This document shows positions 33,361 through 39,395 of a DNA stretch of 64,000 bases, piece by piece. Positions within the stretch are counted from its first letter, which is position 1; every line of letters starts with the position of its first letter. The notes below the pieces were generated by a model. That model saw only the letters and a program-made list of their open reading frames with translations. It searched no databases and was not told the origin of the DNA. Source of the stretch: an uncultured Bacteroidales bacterium (lineage in GTDB: Bacteria; Bacteroidota; Bacteroidia; Bacteroidales; FEN-979). The stretch covers positions 62,001 to 126,000 of the forward strand of contig CAIRDP010000063.1 in NCBI GenBank assembly GCA_903877385.1, given 5' to 3'. The position numbers and the translations under genes were made by a program.

Positions 33361-35166
33361 TTATATAGGTACTGTTGATAATTCCATTATTTTATATTCC
33401 ACACGATCAAGTGAAACCGACGAAACATCATCGCGCAGCCTGCCTTTCAGTATGCTTTGTATCACCCTGGCAGCTGCGGCAGATCCCTGGGCAACGCAGT
33501 CTGGAATGTCTTTCGGCCCTTGGCAGGTTCCCGCCAGGTAAATGCCGCCACGGCAGGTGCCTGTAGGATCAAGGTTATAATGTGCCTCGTCGAACCATCC
33601 GTCGGCATTGGTAGTGATGTTCAGCATCTTTGCCAGTTTAAGGGCGTCTTCTCCTGCTTCAAGACCTACCGATAATATAACCATGTCTACGGTATTTTCT
33701 AGTATCTCGCCACGGAGGATGTCTTCTCCCCTTAAAAACAGTTTTTCCCCTCTTTGCTCAACTTTCGCGGTTTTTCCCCTGATGATGGATACTTCTTCCT
33801 GCCTTATCCTTTCATAGAATTCTTCATACCCCTTTCCAAACGACCTCATGTCGATGAAATATTCGAAGATCTCGGCCTCGGGAAGTTTTTCCATGATCAG
33901 GTGGGCGAACTTCAGGGAGTACATGCAGCATACCCTAGAACAGTATTTGTTGAAATTCTTGTCGCGGCTGCCCACGCAATGAATGATGGCAAGTTTTTCG
34001 GGCCTGGGAGTGGTGGTATTGAAAATCCAGTTCCCTTTTTTATCCTGGCTCCTCATGTGGATATTCCCCCCGGTGGGGCCTGAAGCATTCAAAAGTCGTT
34101 CAAATTCCAGGGAATTCAGCACATTCGGGAACTGGCCGTAACCGAACTGTGCCATCCGCAGTGCATTAAAAGGTTTATACCCCGTGGCTAAAATGATGTT
34201 CCCCACATTGATGGTTACTTCCGAATCCTTTTCATCCAGGTCTATGCATCCCGGCACAGGACAAGCCTTGACACAGGCCTTGCATTTGCCGTTCTTCAGG
34301 TAGATGCAGTTTTCGGAATCCACCAGGTATTTGTTTGGGACTGCCTGTGGGAATGGGATATAGATGGCCTTACGCATGCAGGTGCCGGCATCAAATTCGC
34401 TTGGGGCCTGGGCGGGGCATTTCTCGGCGCAGGTTCCGCATCCTATACAGGTTTGCACATTAACTTTACGCGCCTTTTTCAAAACTTTGACAATGAAATC
34501 TCCCGGCTTGCCTGCCACCTCTTTGATTTCGGAATAACTCATCAGGCGGATATCCGGATGCTGGTTCACTTCCACCATTTTTGGGGTAAGGATACAGGCG
34601 GCACAATCAAGGGTAGGAAAGGTTTTATCGAATGTGGCCATTTTCCCGCCTATGGTGCCGCTTTTCTCCACCAGGTAAACAGGATTATTGCTGTACGCAA
34701 TTTCAAGGGCGGCCTGTATGCCCGAAATCCCCCCGCCTATGACAAGCGTTGCCTTATTCACGGGCAGTTCATCGGGGATACCTGTAAATTCATAAGGGAT
34801 GCCGGATATCATGGAAGCAAGTACCTTTTTAAGACCCTCGGTTTTAAATATGCTTCCCGAACAATAATCATTAAAACTGGCAAGCATAACTTTTTCCGGA
34901 TCTTTTCCGGCCACTGCCATGGCTTTGGAAAACAAGGCTTTCACCGTACCCGGCATGAGCCCGGCAATAATGATACGCTCAAAATTATTCTCCTCGATTT
35001 TTTTCAGGATGTTCTTCTCATTCCATATGAAGTCAGAATAAGTAAAAGCCTCGGTGACGTTTTGAAACGTGAATGAGAATCTCAGTAATTCTGAATAGTC
35101 GATAGGGTCGGGATGCAAACCTGAGTGATTGTAAAAAAACATCCCGGTGATCTCGGTCTTTCTCAT
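33361..35166 (-). CDS. HdrA-like flavoprotein with internal ferredoxin insert (QmoA-like)
   Basis: A 601-residue protein, first gene of the operon. The FAD motif is GGGISGIQAALE (residues about 143-155). An insert after the flavin-binding half carries two cluster motifs (CIGCGTCAEKCP and CKACVKACPVPGC), then HCVGSRDKNFNKYCSRVCC. The N-terminal domain lacks the HdrA cysteine motif and the protein ends without a C-terminal ferredoxin, so its cluster set is complementary to that of the paralogue at 30466-32190. A palindromic operator stands 3 bp upstream of the ATG. Likely partner in a QmoAB-like heterodimer on the membrane subunit. Confidence 0.88.
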   Translation of the reverse strand: MRKTEITGMFFYNHSGLHPDPIDYSELLRFSFTFQNVTEAFTYSDFIWNEKNILKKIEENNFERIIIAGLMPGTVKALFSKAMAVAGKDPEKVMLASFNDYCSGSIFKTEGLKKVLASMISGIPYEFTGIPDELPVNKATLVIGGGISGIQAALEIAYSNNPVYLVEKSGTIGGKMATFDKTFPTLDCAACILTPKMVEVNQHPDIRLMSYSEIKEVAGKPGDFIVKVLKKARKVNVQTCIGCGTCAEKCPAQAPSEFDAGTCMRKAIYIPFPQAVPNKYLVDSENCIYLKNGKCKACVKACPVPGCIDLDEKDSEVTINVGNIILATGYKPFNALRMAQFGYGQFPNVLNSLEFERLLNASGPTGGNIHMRSQDKKGNWIFNTTTPRPEKLAIIHCVGSRDKNFNKYCSRVCCMYSLKFAHLIMEKLPEAEIFEYFIDMRSFGKGYEEFYERIRQEEVSIIRGKTAKVEQRGEKLFLRGEDILRGEILENTVDMVILSVGLEAGEDALKLAKMLNITTNADGWFDEAHYNLDPTGTCRGGIYLAGTCQGPKDIPDCVAQGSAAAARVIQSILKGRLRDDVSSVSLDRVEYKIMELSTVPI

Positions 35167-35169
35167 CTT

Positions 35170-35187
35170 TTGTTAATTTATTAACAA
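35170..35187. promoter_or_regulatory. Crp/Fnr-type operator at the Hdr-Qmo-[NiFe] operon start
   Basis: TTGTTAATTTATTAACAA is a perfect 18-bp palindrome with 8-bp arms. It ends 3 bp before the start codon at 35166 and overlaps the presumed -7 box by 3 bp, so a bound protein should block initiation. Confidence 0.75.
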
Positions 35188-35192
35188 ATAAA
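35185..35192 (-). promoter_or_regulatory. Probable -7 box of the Hdr-Qmo-[NiFe] operon
   Basis: Minus-strand TTTATTTG matches TAnnTTTG in 7 of 8 positions. Its 3-bp overlap with the operator is the same as at 36017-36024. Confidence 0.4.
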
Positions 35193-35280
35193 CTAAAAGA
35201 TCTCAGGGAAAAAAATGATTTACATCAGGTTTTGAAAGAGGCTTGAAAATTTAATAAAACCATACAGGCGACAGTATGTT

Positions 35281-35997
35281 TCAATACTTCGAATTTGCAA
35301 TAAATTCCAGCCTTGGGCGGTCAAGAATAAAGATCTTGCGGCCTTTGATATTGATTACTCTTTCTTCTTTAAGAGAGGACAGCATGCGGATGACTGTTTC
35401 GGGGGTTGTCCCGATAATGTTTGCCAGGTCGGTGCGGGTCAGGTTAAGGTAAGGTATCGGAAAAGAAGGTGAGGTGCCGTGGAAGGAATTATTCAGGAAA
35501 AGGAGGGTTTCGGCGAGACGTTCCCTGAGGGGACGGTGGGCAATGCTGATCAGGCGTGCTTCGGCTTCGGCAAGGAGCTGGGTCAAAACAACCATCAGCC
35601 TCCTGGAGAATTCGGGATATTTGATCATCAGCTGGAAGAAGTCCGATTTAGGAATAAAACATGCAGTCGTATCTTCCATGGCCGAAGCATTAACCGAATA
35701 ATCACGCCCGCTGAGCAGGGCCCTCAGGCCGATAAAATCCCCGGGGAAAGCAATCCGGGTAATATGCTCCCTGCCATCAAACCCGTTTTTATAAAGTTTG
35801 ACCTGGCCTTCCTTGATGCAGAAAATACCATGTGTTTTATGGCCTTCTTCGAAAATATTCTGTCCCTTACGGAATAACCTGACTTCTCTTTCATTATTCA
35901 GGTATTGCAGATCGGCGCGGTCAAGGCAGATAAAAAACTTATGATATGCCTGGTGACAGAGTTCGCATTGGGTTTCCTTTTCCTTTCTTGGCACCAT
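35281..35997 (-). CDS. Crp/Fnr-family regulator with FNR-like cysteines
   Basis: A 238-residue regulator. Residues about 30-150 are a cyclic-nucleotide-binding-type domain and the C-terminus a Crp helix-turn-helix (LTRTDLANIIGTTPETVIRML). Cysteines C11, C14 and C24 at the N-terminus plus C113 recall the four [4Fe-4S] ligands of E. coli FNR (C20, C23, C29, C122); spacing differs, so an O2- or redox-sensing cluster is inferred, not shown. It is encoded 114 bp upstream of the Hdr-Qmo-[NiFe] operon on the same strand, and an operator overlaps its own promoter. It is the best candidate to bind the palindromes found at all hydrogenase promoters here. Confidence 0.88.
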   Translation of the reverse strand: MVPRKEKETQCELCHQAYHKFFICLDRADLQYLNNEREVRLFRKGQNIFEEGHKTHGIFCIKEGQVKLYKNGFDGREHITRIAFPGDFIGLRALLSGRDYSVNASAMEDTTACFIPKSDFFQLMIKYPEFSRRLMVVLTQLLAEAEARLISIAHRPLRERLAETLLFLNNSFHGTSPSFPIPYLNLTRTDLANIIGTTPETVIRMLSSLKEERVINIKGRKIFILDRPRLEFIANSKY

Positions 35998-36001
35998 GGT
36001 A

Positions 36002-36019
36002 TTGTTTATTCAATAACAA
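36002..36019. promoter_or_regulatory. Crp/Fnr-type operator at the regulator's own promoter
   Basis: TTGTTTATTCAATAACAA has 6-bp arms with one mismatch (TTGTTT/TAACAA). It ends 4 bp before the start codon at 35997 and overlaps the -7 box, suggesting autorepression. Confidence 0.6.
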
Positions 36020-36024
36020 ATATA
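36017..36024 (-). promoter_or_regulatory. -7 box of the Crp/Fnr gene
   Basis: Minus-strand TATATTTG matches TAnnTTTG exactly, 19 bp from the ATG at 35997, and shares 3 bp with the operator. Confidence 0.55.
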
Positions 36025-36076
36025 AGCGAAAAACAAGAGAAATTATGTATAATTATCATAATATGCTAATCTGCAC

Positions 36077-36084
36077 TATCTTTG
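36077..36084 (+). promoter_or_regulatory. -7 box for truA
   Basis: TATCTTTG matches TAnnTTTG, 30 bp upstream of the first ATG of truA. Confidence 0.6.
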
Positions 36085-36113
36085 AAATTGCATAGCAATA
36101 CAGCGGAATTATA

Positions 36114-36884
36114 ATGATGAGGTACTTTATTTTACTTTCATACGACGGAACCAGGTACCATGGCTGGCAGGCCCAGAAAAATGCCATCAGCATACAAAAG
36201 ATACTGGCCGATGCCTTAAGCATGATGCTCAGGGAAGATATAAGCCTGACCGGTTGCGGGCGTACCGATTCGGGTGTACATGCCCGGGAGTATTATGCAC
36301 ATATGGATATTGAGAAAGACCTGGGCAAAATCCAGGCCGGGAAACTGGTTTTCAAACTGAATTCCTATCTCGGGAAAGACATAGCTATCCAAAAGATCTT
36401 CCCGGTAAAGCCCGATGCCCATACCCGGTTCAGCGCCATCTTGCGCACCTACAAATATTTTATAACGCTGGTAAAGGATCCTTTTCTGTTCAACCAGTCT
36501 TATTATCATTTTGGCCCTTTGGATATTGACATGATGAACAGGGGGGCTGAACTGATCATGAAATATTCGGATTTCACTTCATTTTCAAAAGTCGATTCCG
36601 ATACGAAAACAAAGATCTGTAAGCTTACCGAAGCCAGGTGGGAGAGAAGCGGGGACCTTGTTGTTTTTACCATTTCGGCTGACCGTTTTCTCAGGAACAT
36701 GGTCAGGGCGATTGTAGGGACCCTTCTTGACCTTGGGACGGGGAAGATGAGCCTAAGGGAACTTAAGCTGGTGATCGAGGCGAAAAACCGCTCCGACGCC
36801 GGGGATTCGGTGCCTGCATGCGGTTTGTTCCTTTACAAAGTAAGGTACCCGGAGGACATAGTAAGTAGCGAAATAGCGAAATAG
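36114..36884 (+). CDS. truA: tRNA pseudouridine(38-40) synthase
   Basis: A 256-residue TruA. The catalytic aspartate lies in GCGRTDSGVHA, and the conserved RNA-binding segments RYHGWQAQ, RTYKYF and RFLRNMVRAIVG are present. It modifies uridines 38-40 in the anticodon arm of many tRNAs. Two ATG codons start the frame (36114, 36117). The last five residues (SEIAK) and the stop codon fall within a TAGCGAAA tandem repeat, so the C-terminus may vary between strains. Confidence 0.95.
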   Translation: MMRYFILLSYDGTRYHGWQAQKNAISIQKILADALSMMLREDISLTGCGRTDSGVHAREYYAHMDIEKDLGKIQAGKLVFKLNSYLGKDIAIQKIFPVKPDAHTRFSAILRTYKYFITLVKDPFLFNQSYYHFGPLDIDMMNRGAELIMKYSDFTSFSKVDSDTKTKICKLTEARWERSGDLVVFTISADRFLRNMVRAIVGTLLDLGTGKMSLRELKLVIEAKNRSDAGDSVPACGLFLYKVRYPEDIVSSEIAK

Positions 36885-36889
36885 CGAAA
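36866..36889. repeat. Three tandem TAGCGAAA units at the truA stop
   Basis: An 8-bp unit is repeated three times, and the truA stop codon is the TAG of the third unit. It is followed by a GTAC-rich stretch TTGTACATTGTACATCAG (36893-36910) that includes the end of the convergent transketolase gene. Confidence 0.75.
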
Positions 36890-36906
36890 TATTTGTACAT
36901 TGTACA

Positions 36907-37869
36907 TCAGATGCCTTTTCTGCTCATCGCTTTCCTTGCTGCGATTATGATGTTTTCCGCTGTGAACCCGAATTTAATCATAAGTTCTCGGGGCGGGCCT
37001 GATTCACCAAAATGGTCATTCATGCCCACAAACTCAATTGGGACTGGGTAATTTTTACTTATCACTTCCGATACGGCTGATCCCAAACCGCCGGCAAGCT
37101 GGTGTTCCTCGGCGGTAACCAAGGCTCCGCATTCCCTGGCGGCTAAGATGAGAGCAGGTTCATCTATGGGTTTTATTGTATGGATGTTCAGGACCCGGGC
37201 ATGGATCCCTTCTTTTTCCAGTTCATATGCCGCCTGCAGGGCTTCCCAGGTCATGTGGCCGGTGGCAATGATGGCAAGATCATTGCCTTCGTGCATCAAC
37301 TGGGCTTTCCCGGGAATAAATTCCTGGAGGGGGGATGTGAAATCAGGCATGGCCTCCCGGCCGAACCTTATATAAACAGGCCCGTGGCATTGTTCTACAG
37401 AGGAAATGACCGCAAGCCTGGCCTGGCTTGCATCACAAGGGGAGATGACGGTCATGTTCGGCATAACCCGCATAATAGCGATATCTTCAAGCGCCTGGTG
37501 GGTGGCCCCGTCGGGTCCGACTGAAACCCCGGCATGGGCGCCGCCTATGACAACATGGAGGTTGTTATAGCAAAGTGATATCCTTACCTGGTCGGTGGTG
37601 CGAAGAGCCGAAAATACTCCGTAGGTCGCAAACACCGGGATTTTTCCCGACAAGGCCAGCCCGGCAGCAACACCAACGCAATTTTGTTCGGCAATCCCAA
37701 GCGAAATAAAACGTTGAGGGAATTTTGAAGCGAACAGATCAACTCCAACAGAAGCCGTGATGTCAGCGCCTATGGCGATGACATTGAGGTTGGCGATGCC
37801 TGCCTCGAGCAATCCCTCGCCAAATCCTGCTTTGGTTGCTTTATTGCCCCTGTTGATAAACCGCTCCAT
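36907..37869 (-). CDS. Transketolase, C-terminal subunit
   Basis: A 320-residue protein matching the pyrimidine-binding and C-terminal domains of transketolase (GIAEQNCVGVAAGLALSG, YGVFSALRTTDQVR, AEEHQLAGGLGSAVSE). Together with the N-terminal subunit encoded 31 bp upstream it forms a split thiamine-diphosphate transketolase of the non-oxidative pentose phosphate pathway. Split forms are common in anaerobes and archaea. The gene follows the N-terminal half in the same operon. Confidence 0.9.
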   Translation of the reverse strand: MERFINRGNKATKAGFGEGLLEAGIANLNVIAIGADITASVGVDLFASKFPQRFISLGIAEQNCVGVAAGLALSGKIPVFATYGVFSALRTTDQVRISLCYNNLHVVIGGAHAGVSVGPDGATHQALEDIAIMRVMPNMTVISPCDASQARLAVISSVEQCHGPVYIRFGREAMPDFTSPLQEFIPGKAQLMHEGNDLAIIATGHMTWEALQAAYELEKEGIHARVLNIHTIKPIDEPALILAARECGALVTAEEHQLAGGLGSAVSEVISKNYPVPIEFVGMNDHFGESGPPRELMIKFGFTAENIIIAARKAMSRKGI

Positions 37870-37880
37870 ATTTTAAAATT

Positions 37881-37900
37881 TGTACATGGTACATTGTACC
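37881..37900. repeat. GTAC-type repeat between the transketolase genes
   Basis: TGTACATGGTACATTGTACC, three GTAC units in the 31-bp spacer directly after the stop codon of the N-terminal subunit gene. A related sequence lies at 36893-36910. Confidence 0.55.
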
Positions 37901-38731
37901 TCAGTGAACTTCTTTCAACATTTCCTCCGCCTGCTCTTTCGAGGGCGCTTTCCCATGCCAGCGGTAATCCCCTTCGATGGAGGGTATTCCCTTTCCCATT
38001 ATTGTTTTTGCAATGATAATCGAAGGGCGCACTGCCTCCTGCTGTGCCTTTTTAAATGCATTCAGAAGTGATCCGAAATCATGGCCGTCACATTCCATGG
38101 CATTCCATCCGAACGCCTCCCATTTCTTTTTCAGAGGTTCCAGCGACATAACGGTTTCGGTTGATCCGTCAATTTGCAGACCATTCCGGTCGATGATGGC
38201 AGTAAGGTTATTAAGTTTGTAATGAGAGGCCGACATTGCCGCCTCCCAAATGGAACCTTCCTGGAGTTCGCCATCCCCGTTGAGGCAATACACCCGGTAA
38301 TCAAGCCCGTCCAGCCTGGCTGCAAGGGCCATGCCAACCGCTACCGAAAGGCCCTGCCCCAGGGAACCTGCCGAAAGCTCCATACCAGGAAGACCATGGT
38401 CCCTGCCGGGATGCCCCTGAAGCCTGCTGCCCATTTTGCGGAGGCTCAGCAATTCTTCTTTCGGGAAATACCCTGCTTCGGCCAGCGTGGCATACAATAC
38501 CGGTGCAATATGCCCTATCGACAAAATAAACCTGTCGCGTCCGGCCCAAAACGGATCCTCAGGTTTATGCTTCATCACTGAGAAATACAATGCTGTGAGG
38601 ATATCGGCCGAACTCATGGAGCCGCCCAGGTGGCCTGAACCTGCTGCAGCAAGACTTCTTACAACAGACTGCCTGATGCACCTGGCCTTCAGGGTAAGAC
38701 TGCTGACTCCGTTTGCAGTTTGGGAACCCAT
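37901..38731 (-). CDS. Transketolase, N-terminal subunit
   Basis: A 276-residue protein with the thiamine-diphosphate and Mg2+ binding motif GDGELQEGS...NLTAIIDRN and the N-terminal segment SGHLGGSMSSADIL. It binds the diphosphate of the cofactor and works with the C-terminal subunit downstream. The start codon is directly adjacent to the lolA stop, so it belongs to the long leftward gene run. Confidence 0.92.
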   Translation of the reverse strand: MGSQTANGVSSLTLKARCIRQSVVRSLAAAGSGHLGGSMSSADILTALYFSVMKHKPEDPFWAGRDRFILSIGHIAPVLYATLAEAGYFPKEELLSLRKMGSRLQGHPGRDHGLPGMELSAGSLGQGLSVAVGMALAARLDGLDYRVYCLNGDGELQEGSIWEAAMSASHYKLNNLTAIIDRNGLQIDGSTETVMSLEPLKKKWEAFGWNAMECDGHDFGSLLNAFKKAQQEAVRPSIIIAKTIMGKGIPSIEGDYRWHGKAPSKEQAEEMLKEVH

Positions 38732-39364
38732 TTACCGCATATCTATGACCTCGACGCCGGGGAATTTTTTGGCGTCGAAGGTGAAATCAGAAGGATTTAC
38801 CGGCAGATCGGTCTGGAAACGGGTGATGGTATAAGTGAAGATATTACCGCTTTTATCATAGATCACGAACGATCTCACCTGGAGCTTCACTTTTTCGACG
38901 GTCAGAACGGCACGGTTATAATTCTTGATCACATTCGGTACCAGTTCAATCTTCACGTTTGAAGGATCGGCGTTTTTTTCGTTCAGAATTTTCGATTTGA
39001 AATTGGTATTGTAGTTCGATAACAGTTTCGACGGGGTAAGGGCCTCATCTTTATTATCGAGGGAGTTCACCTGCACTTCGTTTGACTCGGGCATGAAGGT
39101 CCAGATGGTTTTGCCGTCACAAATCACGGTTTGCCCGCTGGCCTGCATCTTGTACTTGTCGCCGCTGAGCAGCAGGCTACCCTGCTTTTCCTCGTTGATC
39201 TTCGCTTTTGCGTTCTCCATCCTGTAGGAGAAATCGGCTTTGATCGATTTGTATGCCTTCGTTTTTGCGCTTACCTGGTCAAGGATGTCGCTTGCTTTCT
39301 GGTCTTTCTGGCTGAATGCACTGAAAAACGACAATGATAAAAATAAAATGATAAGATTCTTCAT
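38732..39364 (-). CDS. lolA: LolA-like outer-membrane lipoprotein carrier
   Basis: About 210 residues from the ATG at 39364 (MKNLIILFLSLSFFSAFSQ), which gives a clean signal peptide. The open frame extends 59 codons upstream into ftsK, but that part has no support. The mature protein has the LolA fold features: IKADFSYRMEN, GKTIWTFMPESNEVQV, and a C-terminal FKIVLE-like beta region. LolA carries lipoproteins through the periplasm to the outer membrane. It follows ftsK by 31 bp. Confidence 0.88.
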   Translation of the reverse strand: MKNLIILFLSLSFFSAFSQKDQKASDILDQVSAKTKAYKSIKADFSYRMENAKAKINEEKQGSLLLSGDKYKMQASGQTVICDGKTIWTFMPESNEVQVNSLDNKDEALTPSKLLSNYNTNFKSKILNEKNADPSNVKIELVPNVIKNYNRAVLTVEKVKLQVRSFVIYDKSGNIFTYTITRFQTDLPVNPSDFTFDAKKFPGVEVIDMR

Positions 39365-39395
39365 ATGTTTGAAATGATTGATTTTACTTGTTTCT

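Noticed and set aside
27577-35166. Classical heterodisulfide reductase (HdrABC) complex
   Set aside because: No CCG-domain HdrB is encoded, and the HdrC-like part is fused to a haem-type membrane domain.
36893-37903. The two GTAC-rich sequences flanking the C-terminal transketolase gene as insertion-sequence ends
   Set aside because: There is no transposase, the arms are short and direct rather than inverted, and the gene between is a normal operon member.
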